A stretch of DNA of 64,000 nucleotides from Ariolimax columbianus (GCA_036924085.1 JAVGWX010000003.1:117932264-117996263); one strand, 5' to 3'; shown: positions 44,641 through 57,168, counted from the first letter of the stretch. Numbers and translations: made by a program. The notes: a model not told the origin generated them from the sequence alone.

Positions 44641-46690
44641 ATAAACATAATATAGACATAGACAACTAACGATGAGTATACAGAAAGATAGATTGCCTTT
44701 GCTTTCTCAAAACATGAGACATGAAGACCTATTATTGAAAATATTAGAAGGCAAAATTCAGGGGGGGGGGGAAGAAAGGGGACGTCTAAGAAACAATTAC
44801 ATCACCCAGGCTTGTAAGATCATAGGGGTGTAGACTTACTCTCTTTATCTGCGTTATTAACTATGAAAAGGCATTTGACATTGTGCTGTGGAACAAACTT
44901 TTCCCTCTTTTAGAACAGCTTAGGGTGGATAGAGCTATTACTAAACTAATACTGGGCTTTAATGAAAACCAAACAGCGAATGTAGCGCTCAGGGAGGGAA
45001 TAATAATATCAGTCTAAATCAAGAAAGGGAGGAGACAGGGATGTCTTTTATTAACCAAGAACAATTTGGGACAAAAAGGGGGATTTTATAACAAACAAAA
45101 CAAAGATAATGGAGAGGTGTAGAGAATACAGAACAGACTTGATAACATTTGGATTTGTAAGAGCAGAATCTGCCAATAATTAGAGAAGAATTTGACACAG
45201 CTCTACACTTCATCTCGCATAACAAAGCACCAGGGATAGATGATATACTCATTGAAGTCATCAAAGCAGCAGGTAAAACCCTACAAGAATTACTTTTTCA
45301 ACATGTGAACATTTTCCAAGTTGGAAATATAGCCTACAGATCACACATCATCAATAATCATTCCAATACCCAAAAAGTTTAATCCAAAATTATTGCAGCC
45401 AATTTTGAATGATTCGCCTAATATCCCATGCTTCAAAAAATCTTCCGAAGATAATTAAGAGAAGGATAGATGTGAAAATAGAATCTGTGCTTAATGAAAA
45501 CCAGTTTGGGTTCTGCAAAGACAGAGGCACTAGAGATGCTTTGGGAACACTGAGGTTTTTTGCAGAGAGAATTACAGAACAGGGTAGAACTCTCTTTATT
45601 TGATTTATTGACAAAGAAAAAGAATTTCACATGGTGCTGTGGAACAAACTTCTCACTGTTTTAGAACAGCTTAGTGTGGGTAGAACTATTATTAAACTAA
45701 TACTGAACTTGATTGAAAACCAAACAACGAATATAGCACTCTGTCAAAAACAAGAAATTAGTAAGACAGGGATGTCAACTATCCCCAAGCCTAATTTATC
45801 TTCATAAATATCATACAAAAATATCCCATTTTTTTATTCTGAGGGTATGATGGCAGGTCACCAGAAATTGCAACATGGGGTCAAGGTAAATGGATAACGA
45901 ATAAGTGCCTTAACATTTGAGTATGATCAAGCCATTAAAGTAGGAACATATCAATCATTACAAAAACTAGTCACCAGGATCAACGACATAGTCTAGACAT
46001 TTGGTTTGAAGATAAATGCTAGTAAAACAAAAGCGATTGTAATAGCCAAGCAAATTCAGAGATTATATATCAAAATTGGGAGACATATTATTGAATAAGT
46101 GCAAAGGTTTTCATATATGGGACAAATTATTACAGAACAGAAGATGCCCAGTATGAGGTTAAAATTATAGCCCAGATCACAGTTACAAAAAAGGCATTCT
46201 GCGAGAAACAAAAAATTATAACTACAAATAATATAAATACTGAGTTTCAGAAAGGAATAATCACTACACATCGTCACACTGCTCGGCTCTGAAACATGGA
46301 CTTTAAACAAATAGAACAAACAAACATTAGAAGCTTTTGATATGTGGTGCTACTGCAGGATGCAAAGAATGAGCTGGACAGAGAAGAGGTCAAATGAACA
46401 AGTACTTAAAGGTATAGGGTCACATGGACAACTAATGGCGAATATACGGAAAGGTAGATTATCTTGGCTTGGTAATAACAAGAGACAAGCAGTACTATTA
46501 TTGAAAATACAGGAAGGCAAAATTCAAGAAAAAAGAGGAAGGGGACCTGCAAAAAAACAATTACATTACCCAGATTTGCAAGAACATATGGTGCAGACTT
46601 ACAGTGAACTGAATAGATGTGCTGCTAGGAACAAAGGACAGTGGCATGATTTGATCAAAGGACTTCGACACAAGTCTCCAGACTGACTAA
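44641..46690 (+). mobile_element. RTE-type LINE, second family (decayed, rearranged)
   Basis: The main copy runs from about 45170: PIIREEFDTALHFISHNKAPGIDDILIEVIKAAGK (45180-45275), LISHASKNLPKIIKRRID (45412), NQFGFCKDRGTRDALGTLRFFAERI (45500), FIDKEKEFHMVLWNKLL (45602; palm region altered from KAFD), RINDIV.TFGLKINASKTKAIVIAKQ (45980-46050), VQRFSYMGQIITE (46098), KAFCEKQKII (46190), FDMWCYCRMQRMSWTEKRSNEQVL (46337) and KRGRGPAKKQ. A partial extra C-terminus (44670-44815, with a run of 11 G) and an extra palm segment NYEKAFDIVLWNKLF (44855) precede it out of order. All frames are broken. Confidence 0.85.
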
Positions 46691-47344
46691 CCTGATGATG
46701 AAAATGGGTTTGTACAATCCTTAATAACCAACTTTATTTTACTAAATATTAGTGGCTATAAATGTATTGATATGCTTCTCTCATCTCATCTTTCCTGTAA
46801 CCATAAGAGGTGATAGGAGCATCTCATCTCACTGATTCTTGCTCAGCATGCCAGTGAAGTGTCTTGGGCATGTTTCTAACTGAGTGGGTCCCAACCCTTT
46901 CCTGGTAGATTGATCATTTACTGATCTGCTATTTGTGTTTAGTCTTTTTTGTTTTTGTCTTCACTTAGGGTTTCTTCGGGTATGCAAAGCGCTGGTTTTA
47001 CAGAGGCCCGAAAGTTTTTCTAAAACCTCCAATGATTGGGGTTGGTAGAGATGTGTAGCGAGGGTGCCCCTTAAATATTTAGCAGTGTTAGGATGATATG
47101 TCTGGTGTTCAACACAGTTTTTGAGCCCAGTTTTCTTGCCTGCGTGTGTTGCTTTGACGTCACTGTAGTAGGTTGTGACCAGTGTTCACTGGTCATTTTT
47201 GTATATACCTATCCTAGTCTTCACAATGACCACCAAAACACTTCATAATTGTTGAAGCAGTGTTTCCAGTGAATATGGCCACGGTTTTGAATTTTAATCT
47301 GTTTACTCTCATTTCATCACTCATGTACAAAACCTTGTTGTTGC
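46691..47344. other. no gene recognised
   Basis: A patch at 46790-47050 (taagaggtgatag, gagtgggtccc, gaggcccgaaag) looks like dispersed-repeat sequence and weakly recalls 10170-10260. No element could be bounded. Confidence 0.35.
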
Positions 47345-47713
47345 TTTGATAGATATTTTGCAAAGAAACATGGATACAGTGGGATTAAGGTCAATCTGTG
47401 TTACAGAGGAAATGGTTTTTTTTTTAAAGCGATGGGTTGAAAATGGATAAATGTCCAAGTCAAGATGGTATTCATAAAAAATTTTCTGTTTGAAATTAGA
47501 GACCTGCTAACAAAATCATTGGCTATATTATGTTCTCAAACACTTGCGAAATGGATTATTTCAGGGGATTGAAAAGATGCAGGAGTGATCCCCTTATTCA
47601 AAAAGGGAAACAAAAAAATCAGTGATTTTAGCAAATTATAGACCAGTGAGTTTAACAAGCATAGTCTGTAAATTTTTAGAGTCAATAATCAAAGAAAACC
47701 TTGTAATGCATTT

Positions 47714-47908
47714 CATTCATCATGTGTCATGTCCTTTATAGAACGTCGCTCCCATCACAGTCTGTCTGAAAGAAACTCGTTCCCTTTCCAAAACTCCATC
47801 CTCCACCACAGTCATACTCAGGCATTCCTGGATATCTTGGTACCATCGTCTTCTTGGTCTACCTCTTCCTCTTTTGCCTGGCACCATACCTTCAATCACT
47901 GTTCTCTC
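47714..47908 (-). mobile_element. RTE-like LINE 3' fragment, 195 bp, with 12-bp target duplication
   Basis: TGTAATGCATTT is present at 47702-47713 and 47909-47920. On the minus strand the insert encodes RTVIEGMVPGKRGRGRPRRRWYQDIQECLSM and VMGATFYKGH, then the tail catgatgaatg. This is the extreme 3' end of the copy A/B family, an example of strong 5' truncation. Removing it restores the CR1-like frame. Confidence 0.93.
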
Positions 47909-48161
47909 TGTAATGCATTTAGACAAGTTTAATCTAATCAGAAATAGTCAGCATGGATTTACTAAAGGGAGGTCATGCTTAACAAATCTATTAGAATTCA
48001 TTGAGGAGGTTACTAAAATGATAGATTGGGGGGAGCCAGTGGATGTTATTTATCTAGATTTTGCAAATGCCTTTGATAAAGTACCTCATCAAAGATTTTT
48101 TAGGAAGTTAAAATCACATAGAATAGGTGGGAAAGTTGCCAAATGAATTGAAAATTGGTTA

Positions 48162-50198
48162 ATGGGAAGAAGGCAGAGAGTGGGAAAACAAATGGAGTAC
48201 TCTGAGTGGTGTGAAGTAAAAAGTGGAGTGCCACAGGGCTCGGTTTTGGGACCAATTTTGTTCTTTATATATATATATATATATCTGTTTGCAGTTTTCC
48301 AAACAAGACTACGCAGGATCTACAAAGGTTGCCAGCTAATACGCTTCGATGTATCAGCAATACCTACTGAATACAACATCAAAGTAGAAAACAAATTTGA
48401 GGCGTTGCTTGCTATACAGGAAGAGATGACATCTGAGGAGTTGACATCGTACGCAAGGGAGATTTTGATCTCGACAGCAAAAGAAATGATTCCAAAGATA
48501 TTGCACAAGACACAGAGCTATATAACAGAGGAAACACAGAAACTCATTGCAGAAAGGCAACAATTAAAACAAATGGGAAGTAAGGGGACCAACACAGCAT
48601 ATAAAAACTGTGCAAGAAAAGTCAGAAGAGAAATAAGAAAAGATAAAAGAAGATACATAGTAGAAACATGTAAGGATATAGAAAACCTACAACAACAAGG
48701 CAAAGAAAGAGATGCATTCAAAGCAATAAGAACACTGACAAGGGAATTCCGTCCGGTTCCACATGTCATAAATGACGAAGAGGATAACACATTAACAGAA
48801 ACCAAAGACATACTGAATAGATGGAAAGAGTACTGCAGAACCATGTATGGAGACAGCACAAAGCGCTCAGTTACAATCCTACCAAAGGATGAGAGAGAAC
48901 CTGGGCCAGCATTGGAAGAAGTACGCTCTGCAATTAAAAGCCTGAAAAAGGGAAAGTCCCCAGGATGCGATGATATCCCAGCAGAGCTAATACAAGCAGG
49001 AGGAGAGGCATGTGCTCGAGTCTACCACAAGCTGTGTAAACAGATATGGCACAGTGCAGAGTGGCCAGAGGCATGGAGGAAATCAATTTATATTCCCCTC
49101 CCCAAAAGAGGCAACCTGAAGCTGTGCACGAACTGCCGAACTGTCGCACTGATCAGCCATGCTAGCAAGATACTCCTGCGAATCCTATTAAGAAGGATAG
49201 AGAAAGGGTTTGAGTCTGAAATTCACGTAGTCCAGGCAGGTTTTAGGAAAGACAGAGGGACCCGGGACCACATGTTCAATTTAAGGAATATCTATGAAAA
49301 GTGTGGAGAGTTTAATGTGGACCTGTGCACATGTTTCATTGGTTACACTAAGGCCTTCGACACGGTAAGACATCAAGGTCTGTGGAGAGTCATGGGAGAA
49401 ATGGGGTTTCCTTTGCATATGGTCCATCTCATTGAAACATTATACCAAGATCAACAAGCTGCTGTCCGAGTATCTGGGCAAACATCAGATTGGTTTGCAG
49501 TACAAAAGGGAGTCCGACAGGGATGTATACTCTCACCTTATCTGTACAACATATATGCGGATTGTATAATGAGAAATGTGCGAGAAGATGAGAACATTGA
49601 AAGTTTCGACCCATTTACGATTGGGGGGTGCGAGATTCCAGAGTTACGATATGCAGATGACACAGTGATACTATCAAGAAGTGCGGAAGGGCTAGATCAG
49701 CTACTTTCAGCCGTTAATGGACATAGTAAAGATCAAAATCTGTTCATAAACAAAACAAAGATAATGACCACCGATAAAACACAATGTCAGCATATGTTTA
49801 CAGTGGGTGGTGATGAAATAGATCAGGTTACACATTTTGAATATCTGGGCTCCAGAATCGACAAAAATGGTGACTGCTCGAAAGAAATCAGGGGAAGACT
49901 AGCTATGGCAATGCAGAGACTGAACAGCCTGAAGAGGTTATGGCAGGGCACCAACAGAACGATAAAGGTGAAGGTCTTGAGAGCCTGTGTTTTTCCTGTG
50001 GCAGCTTATGGCTGTGAAGCATGGACGATTGCCAGGGCTTCTAGACAGGGAGTCGAGTCGTTTGAGTCAAGATGTTGCGGAGGGATCCTCGGAATGCCCT
50101 GGACAGAGAGGAGAACTGGTTTATCAATTCCATTTTGGCTAGAAAATGCAAATAGTTTGGTCACATCAAGAGACACAACGGTCTTGAGAGGACGGTGA
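48162..50198 (+). pseudogene. 678-codon chimeric ORF: CR1-like RT start fused to RTE-like RT
   Basis: The first ~41 codons (KSGVPQGSVLGPILFFIYI) belong to the CR1-like LINE. At about 48285 the frame runs without a stop into RTE-like copy B, starting mid-endonuclease at LFAVFQTRLRRIYKG. The RTE part holds the linker, SPGCDDIPAELIQAGG (48958), LISHASKILLRILLRRIEKG (49148), QAGFRKDRGTRD (49240), the palm FIGYTKAFDTVRH (49336), QGCILSPYLYNIYAD (49517) and LRYADDTVILSRS (49646). The palm has Gly where FID carries the catalytic Asp, so polymerase activity is not expected. A deletion near 50110 shifts the C-terminus out of frame before GRGRPRRRW (50228). The frame exists through insertion and is not a gene. 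Confidence 0.9.
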
Positions 50199-50379
50199 TG
50201 GAAGGTGTGGTGCCAGGCAAAAGAGGAAGGGGTAGACCAAGAAGACGATGGCACCAAGATATCCAGGAGTGCCTGAGTATGACAGTGGCGGAAGCTGGAG
50301 TTTTGGCAAGGGAACGAGTTTCTTTCAGACAGACTGTGATGGGAGCGACGTTCTACAAAGGACATGCTACATGATGATG

Positions 50380-50384
<5 letters not shown>
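48285..50384 (+). mobile_element. RTE-like LINE, copy B (2.1 kb, 5'-truncated, nested in CR1-like)
   Basis: It matches copy A from about position 2488 to the 3' end with few differences and keeps an open RT frame over most of its length. It lacks the endonuclease. The 3' end is ctacatgatgatgataaat, which merges into a long TA run. The insertion site in the CR1-like element is the TA-rich gatatatataaatg sequence, so any target duplication is hidden in the repeat. Confidence 0.93.

Positions 50385-50470
<86 letters not shown>
50385..50470. repeat. (TA)n microsatellite at RTE-like 3' junction
   Basis: About 43 TA dinucleotides sit between the RTE-like tail and the resumed CR1-like sequence. The likely source is the tail joined to the TA-rich target. 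Confidence 0.95.
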
Positions 50471-50473
<3 letters not shown>

Positions 50474-51155
50474 GTTTTGGACATTGATATTGTATCCATT
50501 ATTGTCAAATTCGCTGATGATACAAAACTGTTAAGAAGTGTCTCTTCTAAAGCAGAAGTGGATAAATTGAGGTCTGATTTAGATTAAATGTGAGAATGGT
50601 CTGCGAGCTGGCAAATGGGAGTTCAGTGTAGATAAATGTACAGTCATCCACATGGATAGATCCAATTTGCAACTTAGTTACAGAATGGGACAATATTAAA
50701 AAGACAGATAAAGGAAAGGAACCTAGAGGTTATAATAGATCATACAGGTAAAGTGAGTGAGCATGTCCAGGTAGCAGTGAAAAAGGCAAATGCGATGTTA
50801 GGAATGAAAAAAAATATTAAACATAGGAGCAAGCATTAGTTAGACCTAGATTGGAGTTCTTTATTTAGGTGTGGAGTCCTTATCGTAGAGGGGACAAAAA
50901 CATGCTGGAAAGGATACAAAGAAGAGTGACAAAACGGATAGTGGGATTTCAGAATTACAGTTATAAGGAAAGACTCAGAAAAACCTACCTACAGTGTCTT
51001 GAAAAGAGAAGAATTCGAGGTGACAATACAGGTTTATAAGCTAATCAACGGAAAGGGAAAATTAGACCATAACAATTTTTTCAAAATACAAACACCTACA
51101 AGAACAAGAGGACACAACTACAAATCAACTAAAGAAAGGTCCGGATTAGATAATG

Positions 51156-52600
51156 TAGTGATAATGCAATATAGCTAACCTAGCAATTATTGTAATATGT
51201 ACCATAAGTTTTCCACAAATTGATATGAGAATGAATTACAGTAGGAAACATGAAGTATCAACACACATAATACTATGAAACAGTAAACAAGACACACATA
51301 AAACAGACCACTCACTGTAAATAACATAATACTAATGTATACACTTTACATAAAATTATAACTGATACTAATAGATAACTAGTTTCATACAATTAGAACA
51401 AACATAGCACAAGTTAATTAATTGTATCATATAAATTAGTATAAATATATGTAGAATTACAGCATTGGAAAGATTTAACAAATATCAACCAAAACACAGA
51501 AATGTGTAACAAATATTATACTTGCATGTGGATCATCTCCATGTATGTTTGTGAATAACACACTTTAAGATCCATTGTTAATATTAATACACTGAGAATC
51601 TATACACATAACTCCACGTTTATAGAATCACCAGTCACTGTTTGTCACCACAAACATGATAAATTTACCAAAACTATGCCCACTGAAATTTCAGGACTCA
51701 AAATAGCAATTTGAAACATTTGCATATTTACTCCAAAACTAATACACTTAAAAATGCATTACTTTCTTCAGAATTGACCTATATGCATGAATTAAGTTTC
51801 ATAGAAAGACATTCTCTGAGGACTATCCAGCTGTCTTTAATGCTGAGAAACTATTTTGAAAATTTTACCAAAGCTCATTTTCACAGTCAGCACCAGGCAT
51901 GTTTACAGAGAGTACATGGAATGGTGGACAACATGCTTATTACTATTTTTAAATCAATGGTTTTGTTCTTAATCATAATAGTCTCAAATCTGTGAGGTCA
52001 CCATGATTACAATGTGTTGCTCATCTAAACTGTACTCAAATGCCAGTAACTTGTCAGCTGAATAATTTAAATAATTCATTTCAGCTGTCATTGTCCTTGT
52101 AAACATTGGTATTAAGCCATAAACACACATGTTATTTGGTTTAAGCTTAGAGGAAAAGAAAAAAGTTGTGTTTAAAAAATCTCTTGATTACCAAACATGT
52201 CAACATTCCATATTTCCACATTGAGAGGTTCTAGACACTAACAATAACACATCCTTGTGTACCTATTCTGTTTGGTCTTTACCAATCATGTTTCTTGTAC
52301 TGAGATATTGCAATCATTTGCATTGATATACTAGACCAGCATGCACAATGTGTAGTCTACATGACTCATCCAGCCCAATCCCTGATTTTATCCAACCTGT
52401 GAGGACTTTCCCAAATTTCTCTTATTCTGGCCCTTTACATGCAAAACAAGATACAGTCGATTGAGGTGATGCTGACTCAAGAAATGGCCAATCAAAACAC
52501 TGAAGAGAATATTTTTAAGTATTTGCAAACAGCACCATCACCCACAACTGTCAGTATTGAATTGAGCATCTATGAAGTTGTAATATTCAACTTTATTTAA
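51156..52600. other. no gene recognised
   Basis: AT-rich sequence. The 94-codon frame at 51711-51995 contains no motif I recognise. Confidence 0.45.
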
Positions 52601-52639
52601 CTTTATTGAAATCTTTTGGTCAATGCAGTTCATTATATT

Positions 52640-54150
52640 GGGAATTACAAATGAATAAGATGACATCATTGAAGAAGAGGAAAAAGAACAGTGAGAGTCG
52701 TGCATTTCAAGAAAAGTGTACTGATGATTACTTTTTTTGCAATGCAGAAGGAAATCTCTGCTTGTTTGATTTGTTTTTAAATTATTTCCCCCAAGAAAGA
52801 ATTCAACCTACAAAGGCATTGTAATACCAATTACATCAATTTTAACCTATTTCAAAGGTTGACTGGGAAAATCTCAGATAATAATTTATAAAACAGTATT
52901 TCTGCTTAAGAGATGCTTTACCACAAACGGAATAATAATGCTGACGTTGTTTTGGCGAACTTTCTTTTTAGTTAAAAAAAATTCCAAAGCACTCAGTACT
53001 ATATTTTGAAAAAAAACTTTGTCAAAAAATGTCTGAGTGTTGTTATTCAAGTTTATCAAGTTAAACGCAAGAACATTAAACAAATAAATCTTTGTCAAGA
53101 CATATTGACAATGGCGGATGACATAAAATTAAGCATCAGAGAACTCTCATCACAATTTGAAGCATATTCAAATGCTCTTGATCAGAACACAGTCAAAATA
53201 TTCCTCTGGTGGCTGTATTTTTCTGCAGTCAATACCAATTTCAATTGTATGGAAGAATTTCTTGCTCTCCACCAATGAGAGATACTGCAAAGCGAGAAGA
53301 CGATGAAAGATACTACAAAGAGAGAAGATTTTTTAAAGGAAAAAGAGAAGGTTTTAAATAAATTTGAGAAATAAAGTGTGAGAAGCTAAATTGGGTATCA
53401 ACCAATATGGCTCCAGTAATTATTGAGTAAAAATTAGATGCTGTCGCTAAAATCAGATCAGAGTTATCTGATATGAAAATCAATACAGAAGATTTGTGTA
53501 CGCTTCACTGCATTTTTCACCAACTTGTGTGCAAAATCAATTATAAATTTGCCCTTGTCATGACCATGGTAGTTTCCTGCATAATTTCCATAACTTGACA
53601 GCGCCAAACCACCACCAGTTTTAAGGATTTTATGAAGGCATTTAACCGAGCATTAATACCTCACCTTTTACTGTAAAATGCATTGACCAAGTAAGGTGAA
53701 AGATGTTGAAGAACTTTTATGATTTGAAAAATAAGGTATTGTGGAAATGAAAGAAATCTTATGCCTGAGTTAGAAAACAAAAACCAGCTGTGTGATCTGG
53801 CATTTCTTGTAGATGCTACAACTTATCTTATGAACTCAATGCTAAGTTACAAACTCAAGGACAGTTGGTTCATGCACTGTATGAGAATATTAAATAATTT
53901 CAGAATAAACTTTGAAATGAGGTAAAGTCAACTAAGGATAGACAATGCATATAATTTTCATACACCTGAGAACTACAACAGTAGTTTTGATTGTATTTCA
54001 CTTGCGAGGGAGCTGACTGAAGAATTCAACACCAGGTTTAACAATTTTCCAGCAGAAGAAGCAAATTTATAAATCTTTTCTTCTCCATATGATGTTAAAC
54101 ATTGAACAAGCTCTACCTTAATTTCAAATGGAACTAAAGGAACTCAGAAC
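52640..54150 (+). pseudogene. hAT transposase relic (GTF2IRD2/ZBED-like group)
   Basis: Pieces in order: KKRKKNSESRAFQEKCTDDYFFCNAEGN (52662-52750), which is the lead-in to a BED-type zinc finger; a decayed finger trace; KKNFVKKCLSVV (53007); ADDIKLSIRELSSQFEAYSNALDQNT (53115-53195), which lines up with the first catalytic region of hAT transposases; FNCMEEFLALH (53240); and LENKNQLCDLAFLVDATTYLMNSMLSYKLKD in mixed frames (53770-53870). This order is that of domesticated hAT-like proteins such as GTF2IRD2 and ZBED family members. Stops and shifts are spread through it. No terminal inverted repeats were found near it. Confidence 0.78.
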
Positions 54151-54519
54151 TGAAGACAAAAGTCATAAATGTTTCCCTAACTGACTTTTATAAATATTTC
54201 CTACATGACAAGTATCAGAAACTCACAGCTTTTGATCAGAAGAGAATAATGCCATTTGTACAACTGCGAGCAATATTTTTCCGGACAGAAATTCGTTACA
54301 TCTAAAGCGAGGACAAGAAGAATTGATTCATAACAAGAAAACACTAGTTATTTCCTCGAGAGACACGAAGTCCCAAACATACCACGCCTTAAGCTTGTTT
54401 GTTTTTGTTTTTTTAAACTTTATAAATTAAAATAAATAGTAAATAATAAAAAGCTGAAAAAAACCAATGAAATGTATTTTTTTTTGTTAAATCTACTAGT
54501 ACATTAAAAAAACAATACT
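54151..54519. other. no gene recognised
   Basis: AT-rich spacer between the hAT relic and the SR2-like LINE. The hAT trace may continue faintly to about 54330. Confidence 0.35.
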
Positions 54520-56862
54520 GATGATATCAATCAATCAAAAACCTGTCAACAAATACTAGCCAAGTCTTTCTATCATGAGCCATCTGAGACAATTTTGTCC
54601 ACGTCCTGTTTGGTGCTTTTACATTTGTTTCTAGTTTCCTCTTCCATGAGTGTCTTGGTCTTCCTCTACTTCTCTTGCCCTGTGGATTCAAGAACAAAAC
54701 TGGACTGGTTACGTTATCCACTGGTTTTCGTAATGTGTGGCCTATCCATCGTCATCACCTCCTCTGTATGTATTTCATGCTCCACTGGTATTTGTCCCAT
54801 TTTTCCCATCAGTTTCACGTTGGTGATCTTGTCGTATAATTTCCACCATTTACAAAAGTCTGTACCTTTTTCATAAGTATCTGTGTTGTCCTCCATGTTT
54901 CAGAGCATATAATAGAACAGATTTTATGTTGGAGTTGAAGATTTTTATTTTGATGGTGGTTTTAATTTCTTTTTTGGCGTCCATAAATTTCTCAATGCAA
55001 TGAAAGCTCCTCTCGCCTTCAGTATTATTAACTGAACATCGTTTTCTTTACCTCCTTCTATGTCTCTATTGCTGCCAAGGTATGTAAAGGACTCCACATT
55101 CTTAAGGTGGGTGGCTCCCAGCCCAATTCTATTGCTGTTTGAGTTTTTTTATCTCTGTGTATTTTTTACTCCAAATTGTAGTGACCTCTCTTCGAGTATA
55201 CACATCTTATTTTGCATCTTGCTGTGGGTATGGGACAGAATAGCCAAATCATCTTCAAAGTCAAGATCTTCAAGTTGTCTTGTCAATGTCCATTTAATGT
55301 CACTTTACGATAATATTGACTTCATAATCCAGCCAATAGCCACCAGGAAGAGTAATGGTGATAGTAGACAGCCCTGCCAAACCCCCGTTCTTAGGATTCA
55401 GGAAGCTGACCTTCGTGTAGCACTTGACATCTCGTTGTTTCATGTTTTCTGAATTAGAGAACTTTGGGGACACTCCATAGTGTCTGAGCAACTTCCATAA
55501 TGATACCCTGTCCAAGCTGTCAAAAGCTTTCTCATAGTCCGCAAATCCTATTATAAGTGGTGAGTTACATTCCACACTTTGTTCAGTTATTATTCTCTGT
55601 TGCTATCTGGTCTGTACAGGACCTGTTTTGTCGAAAGCCGGCCTGCTCATCCCTCAACTGGTCATCTATGGCCTATTTAATCTCTCTGGAATGATCCTGC
55701 AAAAAACTTTTCTAGATACAGATAATAACATTATTTCTCTAAAATTGGCACACTGCTGTAAATCTCCGAAGGGAGATTTATTACTTTATTACATAGTCTT
55801 CTTTCCAGTCTTCCCGTATTTATTCCCTTTGTCAGACTTTACAGAATAGCTTGTTTAACATCATTGTTGATGTTTCGAAGTCCGATTTGATCACTTCCAC
55901 TGAGATATCATCTGGTCAGGCTGCTTTGTAGTCTTTCAGAAGCTGAATGACTTTCTCAATTTCTTCTGCGGTTGACCTCTCGCAATTTACCTGTAGTTCT
56001 GAATCTCCTGACTGAATGTCAGGAGAATCTTGTGGAGCTGGGCGGTTTAAAAGTTCTGCAAAATATTCAGCCCATCTCTTTGTTTGCTCATTGGTGTTGC
56101 TAATCAACTGTCTTGCCTTATCTTTAATGAAACCATTTACATGCTTATATTTGCCTGTTAGTTTTTATTTTGTCTTTCATATTTCCTTTTGCAGTAGCTT
56201 CCTCTGCCTCTCGCGCCAATTCATAAATATATTTTCTCTTGTCACTTCTGATGCTCTTTTTTACTTCTTTGTTGGCTTCAGCATATTGTTCCTGTGCCAA
56301 GGCTTGGACTTTCTTAGTCCTGCATTTGCATACATATGCCTTTTTAAATTTTAGTTTTTTTAACTTTACTAACGTTTAAGTTGTTATTCACGCTTCGTGT
56401 TTCGTGCTCTTTTTCCCCCAGAATCTCTTCACAAGTCTCATTCCATACATTTTTAATCTGTTGCCAGTTACGTTCCATCTCTTCTATTTCTCCTATTTGT
56501 TGTAGAACAGTATGCCTATTTGATATCGCAACTTTAAATTGATCTTGTATATCTTTGTTCTTGAGAAATCCCACATTGAATTGTTTTCTATGGCTATATG
56601 TTGTTGTGTACCTCTTACGTTACATCTTTATTTTGACTTTCAGCAGATGATGATCTGGAGCCACGTCTGCCACTCTGTATACCTTTACGTCTTGTAATGA
56701 TGATCTCAACTTCCTGTTGATACACACATGGTCCATCTGGTTTTCTGTCTTGTGGTCTGGTGACACCCACGTTGCTTTGTGTATTATTTTATGTGGGATA
56801 TTTTACAGTTTAAGAAATTAATGCATTCGATCAATGAATCAAAATCTTTCATCTCCCTGTAG
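54520..56862 (-). mobile_element. SR2-like LINE, copy 4 (minus strand, longest RT copy of its kind here)
   Basis: Reading leftward: endonuclease end HKATWVSPDHKTENQMDHVCINRKLRSSLQDVKVYRVADVAPDHHLL (56785-56645), linker FLKNKDIQDQFKVAISNRHTVLQ...W..IKNVWNETCEEILG (56570-56420), QTKRWAEYFAELLNRPAPQDSPDIQSGDSELQV (56085-55985), VIQLLKDYKAA, then RT pieces and palm IIGFADYEKAFDSLDRVSLWKLLRHYGV (55560-55475). GGLAGLSTITITLPGGYWLDYE- and LEDLDFEDD-like residues follow (55390-55245). The C-terminus is NVTSPVLFLNPQGKRSRGRPRHSWKRKLETNVK (54715-54615). Frameshifts break it at several points. Its 5' end stops a few hundred bases before the host gene's first recognised exon. Confidence 0.88.
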
Positions 56863-56864
56863 AG

Positions 56865-57015
56865 CAAAGGTTTTCAATATATGTGTCCTGGGACATTTGT
56901 TCAAGCTCTGCTCACATCTTCCATATTTCTTTTCCCAATGCAATGATAGATTCTTTCACATTTTTCATTCTTATTTTGATATCTTCATCTGTATCTCCAA
57001 CTTTCTCTATATTGC
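56865..57015 (-). mobile_element. SR2-like LINE scrap
   Basis: On the minus strand it reads VGDTDEDIKIRMKNVKESIIALGKEIWK (57003-56920), the GGTDEDV..RI.KA..A...L..IW segment that follows the RT palm in SR2-like elements. It is not continuous with copy 4, whose matching region lies at about 54960-55060. Confidence 0.65.
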
Positions 57016-57163
57016 TATCAATATATATAAATATATGATTCTCAATCTTGTATGAGTGTATCTAATTAATGTCTTAGGATGGTCTTTTATGGTACCAATA
57101 CATGTTGTTATTTTTAAAACAAAATACTGGTGATTATAAAATAAGGTCACTAATTTGTTCCAG

Positions 57164-57168
57164 GAGGC
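57164..57168 (+). promoter_or_regulatory. candidate 3' splice acceptor just before the start codon
   Basis: The sequence cactaatttgttccag ends at 57163 and gaggcATG follows, so an acceptor AG sits five bases upstream of the start. A branch-like ctaat precedes it by about ten bases. It could end a 5' UTR intron or serve as a trans-splice site; no upstream exon was identified. Confidence 0.4.

Larger units (their letters stand above)
47345..51155 (+). mobile_element. CR1/jockey-like LINE, copy 3 (split by two RTE-like insertions)
   Basis: Three pieces of one element lie in order. 47345-47713 covers ITEEMV to KFLESIIKENL. 47909-48284 covers MHLDKFNLIRNSQHGFTKGRSCLTNLLEF, the palm VIYLDFANAFDKVPHQRF (K-to-N beside the catalytic Asp region) and VKSGVPQGSVLGPILFFIYI. 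50471-51155 continues with DIDIVSIIVKFADDTKLLRS to RTRGHNYKSTKERSGLD. The first gap is an RTE-like 3' fragment with 12-bp duplication; the second is RTE-like copy B in a TA stretch. Stops and shifts are frequent in the last piece. Confidence 0.9.

Noticed and set aside
50248..50487. 79-codon ORF with poly-Ile/Tyr
   Set aside because: It is the RTE-like 3' end read out of frame through the TA microsatellite.
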